Shown here: piece by piece, positions 32,874-43,097 of the stretch
Position numbering within the stretch: the stretch's first letter is position 1
How the letters are laid out: every line of letters begins with the position of its first letter
NCBI GenBank assembly: GCA_963707445.1
Contig: CAVPPW010000007.1
Location: forward strand, 124,001 to 188,000
Source of the DNA: JALORV01 sp963707445
Lineage (GTDB): Bacteria > Pseudomonadota > Gammaproteobacteria > Burkholderiales > Burkholderiaceae_F
Reading direction: 5' to 3'
DNA: 64,000 bases
Notes under the pieces: model-generated
What the model was told of the DNA's origin: nothing
What the model saw: only the letters and a program-made list of their open reading frames with translations
The model's database searches: none
Position numbers and translations under genes: made by a program

Positions 32874-35721
32874 ATGGCTGACGCCGACGCCAAGAAGAAA
32901 CCCGCGTCCGATCCCGCGACGCGCAAGTACCCGCTGAATCTGCCCGACACGCCGTTTCCGATGCGCGGGGATCTGGCGAAGCGCGAACCGCACTGGATCC
33001 GCGAATGGGACGAACAGCGCATCTACGACCGGATCCGCGCGGCGTCGGTCGGCCGGCCGAAGTGGATCCTGCACGACGGCCCGCCGTATGCAAACAACGA
33101 CATCCATATCGGCCATGCGGTCAACAAGATCCTGAAGGACATCGTCGTCAAGAGCCACCAGATGGCCGGCTACGACGCGCACTACGTGCCGGGCTGGGAC
33201 TGCCATGGCATGCCGATCGAGATCCAGATCGAGAAGCAGTACGGCAAGCACCTGCCGCCGCGCGAAGTGATCGCAAAGTCGCGCGCATGGGCCACCGAAC
33301 AGATCGAACGGCAAAAGAAGGATTTCAGGCGGCTCGGTGTACTCGGAGCCTGGGATCATCCCTACACGACGATGAACTTCCGCACCGAGGCCAACGAGAT
33401 CCGCGCGCTGGCGAAGATCATGTCCAAGGGCTTCGTCTTCCGCGGGCTCAAGCCGGTCAACTGGTGCTTCGATTGCGGCTCAGCGCTGGCCGAGGCCGAG
33501 GTCGAGTATCTCGACAAGGTCGACCTCGCGGTGGACGTCGCGTTTCCGCTGCGCGACGACGAACGCGAAAAGCTGGCCCGGGCCTTTGGACTCAGCGCGC
33601 TGCCGGACAAGCCGGTCGCGGCCGCGATCTGGACCACGACGCCGTGGACGATTCCGGCGAACCAGGCGCTCAATCTGCATCCTGATTTCAGCTACGACCT
33701 CGTCGACACCGAGCGCGGGCTGCTGCGTGCTGGCGAGCGAGCGCAAGGAGGCGTGCCTCGCCAGCTGGGGCCTTTCCGGCACAACATTGGCGCAGGCGCG
33801 CGGCGAGGCGCTCGGCCTGATCCGCTTCCGCCATCCGTTCTACGACCGCGATGCGCCGGTATACCTGGGGGACTACGTGACGCTCGATACCGGGACCGGC
33901 ATCGTGCATTCGTCCCCAGCGTACGGCGTCGAGGACTTCCTGTCGTGTAAAGCGCACGGGTTGAAGGACGACGAGATCCTGAATCCCGTACGCGGCGACG
34001 GCGTCTACGACGAGGCACTGCCGCTGTTCGGCGGCATGAAGATCTGGGACGCCAATGCAAAGATCGTCGACACAATGCGCGAGCACGGCGCGCTGCTCAA
34101 GGTCGAGAAGTTCACGCACAGCTACATGCACTGCTGGCGCCACCGGACTCCGGTGATCTACCGCGCGACTTCGCAGTGGTTCGCCGGGATGGACACGGTG
34201 CCGAAGGCCGGCGGCAAGACGCTGCGCGAGCTTGCGCTGGCCGGCGTCGAGGCGACGCAGTTCTATCCGGCCTGGGGTAAGGCGCGGCTGGCCGGCATGA
34301 TCTCCAACCGGCCCGACTGGACGCTGTCGCGCCAGCGTCAGTGGGGCACGCCGATGGCCTTCTTCGTGCACAAGGACGAGCGGCGAGCTGCACCCGCGCA
34401 CGCCGGAGCTGCTGGAGCAGGTGGCGCAGCGCGTCGAGCAGTCCGGGATCGAGGCTTGGCAGGACCTCGATCCACGCGAATTACTCGGCGACGATGCGGA
34501 GCACTACGTCAAGAACAAGGACACGATCGACGTCTGGTTTGATTCGGGCACTACGCACGAGACCGTGCTGCGCGGCTCGCATGCGACCGAGTCGCACTTC
34601 CCGGCGGAAATGTACCTCGAAGGATCGGACCAGCACCGCGGCTGGTTCCACTCGTCGCTGCTGACGTCGTGCATGCTGAACGGCATGCCGCCTTACCGGT
34701 CGCTGCTGACGCACGGCTTTGTCGTCGACGGCCAGGGCCGCAAGATGAGCAAGTCGCTCGGCAACGTGATCGCGCCGCAGAAGGTGGCCGACACCCTCGG
34801 CGCCGAGATCATCCGCCTGTGGGTCGCGAGCACCGATTACTCCGGCGAGCTGTCGCTGTCGGACGAGATCTTAAAGCGCGTGGTTGAGAGCTACCGGCGG
34901 CTGCGCAACACGCTGCGCTTCCTGCTGGCCAATGTCAGCGACTTTGATCCGCAGCGCGATGCGCTGCCGGTGTCGGAGTGGCTGGAGATCGACCGCTATG
35001 CGCTGGCGCTGATGCGCGAGGTCTCCGCGCGCACGTTGGCCGACTACGAGCGCTACGAGTACCACCCGATCGTCGCACGGCTGCAGACCTTTGCCTCCGA
35101 GGACCTCGGCGCGTTTTATCTCGACATCCTGAAGGACCGGCTGTACACGACGCCACCGGCCTCGAAGGCGCGCCGCTCGGCGCAGTCGGCGCTTTACTTC
35201 ATCACGGACAGTCTGCTGCGCCTGATGGCGCCGCTGCTGTCGTTCACGGCGGAGGAGGCGTGGAAGGTCTTCAGGCAGCACGATGGCGGCACAATCTTCA
35301 CCGAAACCTACGCGAAGCTGCCGGAGGTTCCGGACGAGGCCGACGCTGGTCGAACGCTGGACTGCGCTCCGCGCGGTGCGGGCGGACGTGCAGAAGCGGC
35401 TCGAGGCGCTGCGCGAACAGGGCGCGATCGGCTCGTCGCTGCAGGCCGAGGTCGAGATCCGCGTCGCCGGCCGCAAGTCCGAGTTGCTGCAGTCGCTGGG
35501 TGACGATCTGCGCTTCGTGCTGATCACGTCGCAAGCCCGCGTCATACCGGTGCGCGAGCCGGCCGATGAAGACATCATCGTCACGCGCATCGACCGCCGC
35601 GAAGTGCGAGCGCTGCTGGCACTGGCGCGCGGATGTCGGCGCGAATTCCGCCTACCCGACGCTGTGTGGACGCTGTGTCTCGAATCTCTTCGGCGCCGGC
35701 GAGCCGCGGACATTTGCCTGA
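32874..35721 (+). CDS. ileS: Isoleucyl-tRNA synthetase, frameshifted
   Basis: Class I synthetase. HIGH motif in DIHIGHAVNKILKDIVVKSH, editing-domain segments TTPWTIPANQALNLHPDFSY and TGIVHSSPAYGVEDF, KMSKS in GQGRKMSKSLGNVIAPQKVA. The C-terminal zinc site CERCWHWRADVG...CGRCVSNLFG is readable only after the last shift. Shifts near 33730, 34385, 35340 and 35585; total 2848 bases. The ATG at 32874 is preferred over GTG 32865 because AAGGAG sits 8 bases upstream. The TGA at 35719-35721 overlaps the lspA ATG. Essential, so the breaks are errors. Confidence 0.97.
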
Positions 35722-36221
35722 TGAGCGCCGCTCCGCCGGGCGGGAGGCTGCAGCGCATGCTGCCGTGGCTGGCGCTGGCGCTGCTCATCATTTTCCTCGA
35801 CCAGCTGAGCAAGATCGTCATCGAGCGCACCTTCGAGTACGGCGACGTGCGGCCGGTGACCGACTTCTTTAACCTGGTGCTGACCTACAACACCGGGGCG
35901 GCGTTCTCGTTTCTGGCCGGAGCCGGCGGCTGGCAGGACGAGTTCCTGACCGCGGTCGGCCTCGGCGCATCGGCCTTCATTCTTTATCTGCTCGCGCGCC
36001 ACGGTCACCAGCGGCTGTTCTCGCTCGCGCTGGCGCTGATCCTCGGCGGGGCCATTGGCAATCTGATCGACCGCATCGTCTACGGCCACGTGATCGACTT
36101 CCTCGATGTCCACTGGCGCGGCTGGCACTGGCCGGCCTTCAATGTCGCGGATTCGGCGATCGTCTGCGGCGCGGCGCTGCTGATCGTCGAAGAGCTGATG
36201 CGCGTGCGTCGTGCAAAATAG
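35721..36221 (+). CDS. lspA: Lipoprotein signal peptidase
   Basis: Intact, 166 residues, four membrane helices. Catalytic Asp pair in GAIGNLIDRIVYGHVIDFLD and WPAFNVADSAIVCGAALLIV; LTYNTGAAFSFLAG is also conserved. Starts at the ATG overlapping the ileS stop (TGATG). Confidence 0.97.
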   Translation: MSAAPPGGRLQRMLPWLALALLIIFLDQLSKIVIERTFEYGDVRPVTDFFNLVLTYNTGAAFSFLAGAGGWQDEFLTAVGLGASAFILYLLARHGHQRLFSLALALILGGAIGNLIDRIVYGHVIDFLDVHWRGWHWPAFNVADSAIVCGAALLIVEELMRVRRAK

Positions 36222-36225
36222 CCCG

Positions 36226-37424
36226 ATGGATCTCGCCCGTAAGCGCATCGTCGTCGGCATGACCGGTGGAATCGCCGCCTACAAGGTGTGCGAGCTCGTG
36301 CGCCGCCTGCAGGACGAGGGCGCCGAGGTGCAGGTGGTGATGACCGCCGGCGCGCGCCAGTTCGTCAGCGCGACGACGATGCAGGCGCTGAGCGGCCGGC
36401 CGGTGTTCACCGAGCAGTGGGGCGACGAGGCGCAGGGCGGCAATGCAATGCCGCACATCAACCTCACGCGCGGCGTCGACGCGATCGTGGTGGCACCGGC
36501 GACCGCACACTTCATCGCCAAGGCCGCACGGGATTGGCCGACGACCTGCTCTCGACGCTGGTGCTGGCGCGCAACCGGGCGACCACCAGCCTGCTGGTCG
36601 CACCGGCGATGAACGTCGAGATGTGGGAGAACCCTGCGACCCAGCGCAATGTCGCGCAGCTGGCGCTCGACGGCGTGGTCGTGCTCGGCCCTGCGGCCGG
36701 CGACCAGGCCTGCGGCGAAATCGGCATGGGCCGCATGCTGGAACCCGCCGAACTACTCGCCGACATCGTCGCCCACTTCCAGCCGAAGCGACTGGCCGGG
36801 CGCAAGGTCGTACTGACGGCCGGCCCGACGGTCGAGCCGATCGATCCGGTGCGCGTGATCACGAATCTGTCGTCGGGCAAGACCGGCTTCGCACTGGCGC
36901 GTGCCGCCGCCGAGGCGGGTGCCGACGTGACGCTGGTTGCGGGGCCGACGACTCTGCCGACGCCGCGCCATGTCCGTCGCATCGACGTACGAACCGCGCG
37001 CGAAATGCACGACGCCGTGCATGCCGCCCTGCCCGCCGATCTTTTCGTCTCGGTCGCAGCCGTAGCCGACTGGCACGTGACCAACGCCAGTGGCAGCAAG
37101 CTGAAGAAGCGCGCCGACGGTGCGACGCCGGCACTCGAGTTCGCCGCCAATCCCGACATCCTCGCCAGCGTCGCCGCGCTGCCGTCCGCACCTTACTGCG
37201 TCGGCTTCGCCGCCGAGAGCGAAAACGTGATCGAACATGCGCGCGCCAAGCGGGCCGCCAAGCGCGTGCCCCTGATCATCGCCAACCAGGTGCAGCAGGC
37301 GCTTGGCGCGGATTCGAGCGAGCTGCATCTGGTGGACGCGCGCGGCGTCACGACGCTGCCGCGCGCCGACAAGCAGGAGCAGGCGCGACGCCTGATCGCT
37401 GCCATCGCCGAGCGACTCGGATGA
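36226..37424 (+). CDS. coaBC: Phosphopantothenoylcysteine decarboxylase / phosphopantothenate-cysteine ligase, frameshifted
   Basis: Two steps of CoA synthesis. The flavin decarboxylase domain shows IVVGMTGGIAAYKVCELVRR, AMPHINLTRGVDAIVVAPAT and LLVAPAMNVEMWENPATQRN; the ligase domain shows VVLTAGPTVEPIDPVRVITN, LSSGKTGFALARAAAEAGAD and YCVGFAAESENVIEHARAK. 1199 bases with a shift near 36530. The start is ATG 36226 (MDLARKRIVVG), 5 bases after the lspA stop. Confidence 0.96.
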
Positions 37425-37859
37425 GCGGCTATCAGGAACCTCCGAACGGCGACTTCGTCGCGTACATCGACGAGCTGCAACGGCAGTCGGCGGCTCGCAT
37501 CGAGCGCCGCAGCGGACCGACCGATGGCCGAAGCGGCTCCGCATCGAATGGCTGTGGCGCCGACCGCCGCGGCCCACCCGACGGTCAGTCCCGTGCTGAA
37601 CCGGCAGCAGGCCGACGAACTGCTTGCGCGCCTGGCGCAGCACGCTCCAGGTCGGCGCGCCGGCGCGATCGCCCTCGTATTCGGCATCGTGCTGCTGCTG
37701 GTGTGGCTCACGACACGTGCGGGCGCGCTGTCGTTCCTGATCGGCATTGCGCTGGTCGCCTGGGGCGCAGCGCGGCTTGCCGGTGGCGCGCGCTCACCCG
37801 AGGGCGGCACTGCGCGCCAGGTGCTGCGCATCTTTCGGCCGACTCCGCCGCCGCGATGA
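37421..37859 (+). CDS. Small membrane protein of unknown function between coaBC and dut, frameshifted
   Basis: Not recognised. The ATG overlaps the coaBC stop (ATGA) and the stop overlaps the dut ATG, so it is translationally coupled on both sides. A hydrophilic N-terminal part (MSGYQEPPNGDFVAYIDELQ), then after a shift near 37520 an Ala/Pro-rich stretch, an amphipathic segment (LNRQQADELLARLAQHAPGR) and two close membrane helices (GAIALVFGIVLLLVWLTTRA and ALSFLIGIALVAWGAARLAG), ending in a basic tail. About 145 residues. Confidence 0.65.
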
Positions 37860-38302
37860 ACGTCGACGTCAGGATCCTCGATCCGCGGCTGCATGACCGC
37901 CTGCCCGGCTATGCGACCCCGGGCGCCGCGGGTCTCGACCTGCGCGCCTGCGTCGAAGACCCGCTGGTGCTCGCGCCCGGTGCCACGCACCTCGTGAAGA
38001 CCGGCATCGCGATCCACATTGCCGATCCCGGCTACGCCGCATTGATCCTGCCGCGCTCGGGTCTCGGCCATCGGCACGGCATCGTGCTCGGCAACCTCGT
38101 CGGACTGATCGACTCGGATTACCAGGGCGAGCTGATGGTGTCGACCTGGAACCGCGGATCCACCCCGTTCACGCTCAACCCGCTCGAGCGGCTGGCGCAG
38201 CTGGTCATCGTTCCTGTGGTGCAGGCGCACTTCAACGTGGTCGAGGCCTTCAGCGTCTCGGAGCGGGGCGCCGGCGGCTTCGGCAGTACCGGCAAGCATT
38301 GA
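37856..38302 (+). CDS. dut: Deoxyuridine 5'-triphosphate nucleotidohydrolase
   Basis: Intact, 148 residues. dUTPase motifs 1-5 in order: GYATPGAAGLDLRA, LPRSGLGHRHGIVLGN, GLIDSDYQGEL, PLERLAQLVIVPVV and SERGAGGFGSTGKH. The start ATG 37856 overlaps the preceding stop. Confidence 0.98.
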   Translation: MNVDVRILDPRLHDRLPGYATPGAAGLDLRACVEDPLVLAPGATHLVKTGIAIHIADPGYAALILPRSGLGHRHGIVLGNLVGLIDSDYQGELMVSTWNRGSTPFTLNPLERLAQLVIVPVVQAHFNVVEAFSVSERGAGGFGSTGKH

Positions 38303-38916
38303 ACGATCCGACCCTGTCGTCGGCGCCGCCGCCGCAGCGACATCGATGGTTCGCACACTGCTCGCGCCGGCTGCTCGGTCGCGTTCGGATGGCACGTGCG
38401 CTTTGACGGCCTGCCCGGGCCGAAAGGCATTGCCATCTTGTATCCGCACACTTCCAACTGGGACTTCGTGCTCGGCCAGCTCGCCAAGTGGAGCCTCGGC
38501 CTGCCGCTCCGGTGGATCGGCAAGGAGTCACTGTTTCGCGGCTTGACCGGCGCCACGCTGGGCCGTCTGCTGCGGCTGTGGGGCGGGCGTCCCGTCGATC
38601 GCGCGCAGGCCAGCGGCGCTGTCGAGCAACTCGCGCAGTTGATGCCAGTCCGAGCCTTGGTTCTGGCTCGGTCTGTCGCCCGAAGGAACGCGCCAGCGCA
38701 CCGATCATCTGCGCTCCGGCTTCTACCATCTGGCGCTCACGCTGGATCTGCCGGTCGCGCTCGCTTACATCGACTATGCCCGCCGGGAAATCGGCGTCAC
38801 GCGTTTCGTCCACATGAGTGGCGATGTCGAGCGCGACCTCGGCGTGTTGCGCGACTTTTACGCCGACAAAATCGGACGCCACCCCGCAAACGCCAGCACG
38901 ATCGACCTTCAAATAG
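38299..38916 (+). CDS. Lysophospholipid acyltransferase family protein (PlsC-like), frameshifted
   Basis: Acyltransferase with the HX4D-type motif in GIAILYPHTSNWDFVLGQLA and the EGTR motif in FWLGLSPEGTRQRTDHLRSG, followed by FYHLALTLDLPVALAYIDYA. Probably acylates a lysophospholipid. The likely start is TTG 38299, overlapping the dut stop (TTGA). Shifts near 38385 and 38650. The true stop is probably TAG 38914-38916, one frame over; as read, the frame runs on into antisense of the next gene. Confidence 0.8.
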
Positions 38917-38939
38917 AAAGCGGCGCTACGCGCCGCCTT
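38917..38939 (-). terminator. Terminator-like hairpin between the acyltransferase and the flavocytochrome genes
   Basis: Stem GCGGCG / CGCCGC (38920-38936, loop CTACG). On the minus strand it is followed by TTTCTATTT, so it best serves the flavocytochrome transcript, about 100 bases after fccB. Confidence 0.6.
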
Positions 38940-39039
38940 GTGCTGCGCGCGGGCGCCCGGCCGCCCGAAGCCCGCGCGCCTAATCAGACCGCTTGCGATG
39001 CACGTGCGCCGCACGGCGGCGCGTACATCGCAAGCGCCA

Positions 39040-40338
39040 TCAAGCCAGCATGTCCGCCCAGATCGTCTGCGCCCAGCCGTTCGCGTACGCGCCTTCGAGC
39101 GCCCACGAGGCGCGGTCCTGCGACGAAATGCCGCCGGACCCGGCAACCGGCTCGATCATCTTCTTGTCCGGCGTCCACTGGTGGACGCTGCAAACATGCA
39201 CGGCGTTCTTGTCGTCGATGAAGCTGTAGCAGGTGTTGGCCATCGTTGGCGGCATGACTGGCCGGCCGTTGAGCAATTCGATGATGGCGGCCGCCGCCGT
39301 CTTGCCATGCTGGTTCGCCATGTGGCCCGACTTGGGCATCGCCGGCGCCGACAGTGTGGAGTCGCCCAGCACGTGCACGTTCTTGACTTTGATCGACTCC
39401 ATCGTCGTCCAGTCGACCTCGCACCAGCGGTTGTTGGCGGTGATCACGCCGGCGTCGCGCGCGATGTTGGCGGCGCGCTGCGGCGGGATGTAGTTGATGA
39501 CATCGCCGCGCACCTTGTCACCGATCTCGGTCACCAGCGTGCCGGTCTTGACGTCGATCTCGGTCACCGGCGCGCCCAGCCGGAAGTCGAGGACGCCTTT
39601 GTAGTCCTCGGCGAACACGCGCGAGAACAGCGGCTTCTTCGATACGTAGTCCGGGTTGGCGTCGAGCACGATCAGCTTGCTCTTGGGCTTGGCGGTCTTC
39701 AGGTACCAGGCGATCTGGCAGGCGCGCTCGTACGGCCCCGGCGGACAGCGGTAGGGCGCGAGCGGGAATGACATCACGACGACGCCGCCATCCTTCATGT
39801 CGACCAGTTGCTTGCGCAGGGCCACGGTCTGCGGGCCAGCCTTCCAGGCGTGAAGTACGGTGGCCTCCGCGGCCGGTGTCCAGCCCTGCAGACGGTCGTA
39901 CATGAACTCGACGCCGGGCGAAACGACCAGCCGGTCGTACGGCAACGTTCCGCCAGATGCGAGCCGCACTTGCTGCTTGTCGGCGTCGATCGCGGTCACG
40001 GTGTCGCGCACGCGCTTGACGCCGTACTTGTCGAGTCCGGCGTAGCTGACGGTGATGTCGGCCATCGTCTTCGAGCCGGCCAGCACCAGGTTGGAGATCG
40101 GGCAGGAGATGAAGGCCTCGTTGGGATCGACCAGCGTGACGTCGACCGTCCCTTCGGACCATAGGCGCAGGTACTTGGCGGCAGTAGCGCCGCCGTAGCC
40201 GGCGCCGACGACGACGACCTTCCCGACCGACTTCTTGTCCTGCATCGTGGCGCAAGCCGAAAGCGTTCCAGCGGCAGCCGTCGCGGACAGTGCCTTGAGT
40301 ATGTCGCGGCGTGAGAGTGGTCTGTTATTCATGTTCAT
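39040..40338 (-). CDS. fccB: Flavocytochrome c sulfide dehydrogenase, flavoprotein subunit (FccB/SoxF type)
   Basis: FAD enzyme oxidising sulfide in the periplasm and passing electrons to its cytochrome partner. Intact, 432 residues. A Tat signal (SRRDILKALSATAAAGTLSA) is followed by a possible lipobox (LSAC). FAD-binding VGKVVVVGAGYGGATAAKYL; the redox-active Cys region FPLAPYRCPPGPYERACQIA and a second conserved Cys in PTMANTCYSFIDDKNAVHVC; HVLGDSTLSAPAMPKSGHMA. Three bases downstream of the cytochrome gene. Confidence 0.93.
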   Translation of the reverse strand: MNMNNRPLSRRDILKALSATAAAGTLSACATMQDKKSVGKVVVVGAGYGGATAAKYLRLWSEGTVDVTLVDPNEAFISCPISNLVLAGSKTMADITVSYAGLDKYGVKRVRDTVTAIDADKQQVRLASGGTLPYDRLVVSPGVEFMYDRLQGWTPAAEATVLHAWKAGPQTVALRKQLVDMKDGGVVVMSFPLAPYRCPPGPYERACQIAWYLKTAKPKSKLIVLDANPDYVSKKPLFSRVFAEDYKGVLDFRLGAPVTEIDVKTGTLVTEIGDKVRGDVINYIPPQRAANIARDAGVITANNRWCEVDWTTMESIKVKNVHVLGDSTLSAPAMPKSGHMANQHGKTAAAAIIELLNGRPVMPPTMANTCYSFIDDKNAVHVCSVHQWTPDKKMIEPVAGSGGISSQDRASWALEGAYANGWAQTIWADMLA

Positions 40339-40341
40339 CCC

Positions 40342-40653
40342 TCAGCGCGCGGCCGATTGCCGCGAAAAGTAGTCGGCGATCGCTTCGATCTGCGGGTCGG
40401 TGTAGCCCTTGGCGAGCTGGGGCATGATCGTCCCCGTGCGCTTGCCGTCGCGGAACGCCCTCATCTGCTCGATCAGGTAGGCCTTGGGTTGGCCGGCCAG
40501 GCTCGGCATCCCTCCCTTGGCATTGCCGGTCGTGCCGTGGCAGTTGGCGCAGTTGCCAGCGAGATAGGCGGCGTTGGAAGGAAGCGCTGGGGTCTGTGCC
40601 CAAGCGACCGTCGCCAGCGCCATCAAGGCGCCGGCCGAGAGTGTCTTTTTCAT
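40342..40653 (-). CDS. fccA: Cytochrome c subunit of flavocytochrome c (FccA/SoxE-like)
   Basis: Intact, 103 residues. Signal peptide KKTLSAGALMALATVAWAQ; one heme site CANCHG near residue 35; the probable axial Met in GTIMPQLAKGYTDPQIEAIA. Class I (c553/c4-like) single-heme protein. The ATG at 40653 follows GGAGGGGG; the in-frame upstream start at 40680 would lie inside the terminator hairpin and is not used. It transfers electrons from FccB to the respiratory chain. Confidence 0.92.
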   Translation of the reverse strand: MKKTLSAGALMALATVAWAQTPALPSNAAYLAGNCANCHGTTGNAKGGMPSLAGQPKAYLIEQMRAFRDGKRTGTIMPQLAKGYTDPQIEAIADYFSRQSAAR

Positions 40654-40664
40654 CTGCCCCCTCC

Positions 40665-40690
40665 AGAAAAAAGCCCGCATTGCGCGGGCT
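40665..40690 (-). terminator. Intrinsic terminator hairpin upstream of fccA
   Basis: Stem AGCCCGC / GCGGGCT (40672-40690), followed on the minus strand by T6. It is placed to end the clpA transcript (stop at 40791) but lies only about 12 bases before the fccA start codon, after the putative fcc promoter. Confidence 0.8.
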
Positions 40691-40692
40691 CC

Positions 40693-40721
40693 ATTTCAGG
40701 CAGTTTCCTGCCGGGCGTCAA
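40693..40721 (-). promoter_or_regulatory. Putative fccAB promoter
   Basis: Minus strand TTGACG (40716-40721), 17-base spacing, TGAAAT (40693-40698). Transcription would begin at about the first base of the terminator-like hairpin, so the hairpin would form the 5' end of the mRNA. A second TTGACT lies a little upstream. Confidence 0.5.
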
Positions 40722-40790
40722 CAGGAAGGGAGGCCAGTCAACTCACGGAGAGAGAATCCTTCTCATTCCGCGACGGATCGGGCGGCTCGC

Positions 40791-43097
40791 CTATTCGGAC
40801 AGGACCGGTTCGTTCTGCTCGCGGCGAGGAGCGTCGCCGCTGTCAGACGGCGGGAAATCGAGCTTGACGTTGCCGTCGGGATCGACGTCAACCTCGACCC
40901 GGCCTCCATTGACCAGCTTGCCGAACAGCAGTTCGTCCGCCAGCGCCCTGCGGATCGTGTCCTGGATCAGCCTTGCCATCGGCCGAGCGCCCATCAGCGG
41001 GTCGAAGCCCTTCTTCGCGAGGTGTGCGCGCAGGGCGTCGCTGAACCCGATGTCGACCTTCTTCTCATGCAACTGGTCCTCGAGCTGCATCAGGAACTTG
41101 TCGACGACGCGCAGGACGACTTCTTGATCGAGCGACTTGAACGAGATCGTCGCGTCGAGCCGGTTGCGAAACTCGGGCGTGAACATGCGCTTGATGTCGG
41201 CCATCTCGTCACCGGCCTCGCGCGTGTTCGAAAAGCCGATCGCCGTTTTCTGCAGTGTTTCCGCCCCGGCATTGGTCGTCATCACGATGATGACGTTGCG
41301 GAAATCAGCCTTGCGACCGTTGTTGTCGGTCAGCGTGCCGTGGTCCATGACCTGCAGCAGGATGTTGAAGATGTCCGGATGCGCCTTTTCGATCTCGTCG
41401 AGCAGCAGCACCGCGTGCGGCTTCTTGCTGATCGCCTCGGTCAGCAGTCCGCCCTGGTCGAAGCCGACGTAGCCCGGCGGCGCGCCGATCAGGCGGCTCA
41501 CCGCGTGGCGCTCCATGTACTCCGACATGTCGAAGCGGATCAGCTCGATGCCCATCGTGAAGGCGAGCTGCTTCGCGACTTCGGTCTTGCCGACCCCGGT
41601 CGGACCCGAGAACAGGAACGAGCCGATCGGCTTGTCCGGCTTGCCGAGCCCGGAGCGCGCCATCTTGATCGCGGCCGACAGCGCGTCGATCGCCGGGTCC
41701 TGGCCGAACACGACGTTCTTCAGATTGCGATCGAGATTCTTCAGCTGCGCGCGGTCGTCGGTCGACACCGTCTGCGGCGGGATGCGCGCAATTTTGGCGA
41801 TGATTTCCTCGACCTCGATCTTGCCGATCGTCTTCTTCTGTCTCGACTTCGGCAGGATGCGCTGCGCGGCGCCGGCCTCGTCGATCACGTCGATCGCCTT
41901 GTCGGGCAGATGGCGGTCATTGATGAATTTCGCCGACAGTTCGGCCGCGGCCGTGATCGCGCCCGCCGAGTACTTGACGCCGTGATGCTCCTCGAAGCGC
42001 GACTTCAGCCCCTTGAGAATCTCGATCGTCTGCGCCACCGTCGGCTCGATCACGTCGATCTTCTGGAAGCGACGGCTCAGCGCGTGGTCCTTCTCGAAGA
42101 TCCCGCGGTACTCGTTGTAGGTCGTGGCGCCGATGCACTTCAGTGCGCCGCTCGCCAGTGCCGGCTTCAGCAGGTTCGATGCGTCGAGCGTGCCGCCCGA
42201 GGCCGAGCCCGCTCCGATCAGCGTGTGGATCTCGTCGATGAACAGAATCGCGTTGGAGTTCGCTTTCAGCTGCTTCAGCACCGCCTTCAGCCGCTGCTCG
42301 AAATCACCGCGGTACTTGGTGCCGGCGAGCAACGCGCCCATGTCGAGCGAATAGACGCTGGACTTCTCCAGGATCTCGGGCACGTCGCCCTTGACGATGC
42401 GCCACGCGAGTCCTTCGGCGATTGCGGTCTTGCCGACGCCGGCCTCGCCGACCAGAAGCGGATTGTTCTTGCGGCGGCGGCACAGCACCTGGATCACGCG
42501 CTCGACTTCGAGCTCGCGTCCGATCAGCGGATCGATCTTGCCGTCCTTGGCAAGCGCATTGAGGTTCTGCGTGTACTGCTCGAGCGGTGACGGCTGGTCC
42601 TTGCCCTCGCCTTCCTGTTCCTGCTCGGCCGCCGGTTTGCCCTTTTCCTCACCCTGGCCGGACTTGGTGATGCCGTGCGAAATGAAATTGACGACGTCGA
42701 GCCGGGTCACTCCCTGCTGGTGCAGGTAGTACACGGCGTGCGAATCCTTCTCGCCGAAGATGGCGACCAGGACGTTGGCGCCGGTCACTTCCTTCTTGCC
42801 ATTGCTGGTGGACTGCACGTGCATGATCGCGCGCTGGATCACGCGCTGGAAGCCCAGCGTCGGCTGCGTGTCGGCCTCGGAGTTGGGAGGAAGGATCGGC
42901 GTGTTGTCGGCGATGAAGTTCTGCAGGTTCTTGCGCAGGTCCTCGATGTTGCAGGCGCAGGCGCGCAGGACCTCCGCCGCCGACGGGTTGTCGAGCAGCG
43001 CGAGCAGCAGGTGCTCGACGGTGATGAATTCGTGCCGGGCCTGTCGCGCTTCGACGAACGCCATGTGCAGGCTGACTTCGAGTTCCTGGGCGATCAT
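40791..43097 (-). CDS. clpA: ATP-dependent Clp protease ATP-binding subunit ClpA
   Basis: Intact, 768 residues. Unfoldase partner of ClpP. The N-terminal Clp repeat domain begins MIAQELEVSLHMAFVEARQA. First AAA+ domain: LVGEAGVGKTAIAEGLAWRI, ILFIDEIHTLIGAGSASGGT. Second: FSGPTGVGKTEVAKQLAFTM, VLLLDEIEKAHPDIFNILLQ. The IGL-type ClpP-binding loop is visible as QKTAIGFSNTRE. ATG at 43097 overlaps the clpS stop. Confidence 0.97.
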   Translation of the reverse strand: MIAQELEVSLHMAFVEARQARHEFITVEHLLLALLDNPSAAEVLRACACNIEDLRKNLQNFIADNTPILPPNSEADTQPTLGFQRVIQRAIMHVQSTSNGKKEVTGANVLVAIFGEKDSHAVYYLHQQGVTRLDVVNFISHGITKSGQGEEKGKPAAEQEQEGEGKDQPSPLEQYTQNLNALAKDGKIDPLIGRELEVERVIQVLCRRRKNNPLLVGEAGVGKTAIAEGLAWRIVKGDVPEILEKSSVYSLDMGALLAGTKYRGDFEQRLKAVLKQLKANSNAILFIDEIHTLIGAGSASGGTLDASNLLKPALASGALKCIGATTYNEYRGIFEKDHALSRRFQKIDVIEPTVAQTIEILKGLKSRFEEHHGVKYSAGAITAAAELSAKFINDRHLPDKAIDVIDEAGAAQRILPKSRQKKTIGKIEVEEIIAKIARIPPQTVSTDDRAQLKNLDRNLKNVVFGQDPAIDALSAAIKMARSGLGKPDKPIGSFLFSGPTGVGKTEVAKQLAFTMGIELIRFDMSEYMERHAVSRLIGAPPGYVGFDQGGLLTEAISKKPHAVLLLDEIEKAHPDIFNILLQVMDHGTLTDNNGRKADFRNVIIVMTTNAGAETLQKTAIGFSNTREAGDEMADIKRMFTPEFRNRLDATISFKSLDQEVVLRVVDKFLMQLEDQLHEKKVDIGFSDALRAHLAKKGFDPLMGARPMARLIQDTIRRALADELLFGKLVNGGRVEVDVDPDGNVKLDFPPSDSGDAPRREQNEPVLSE

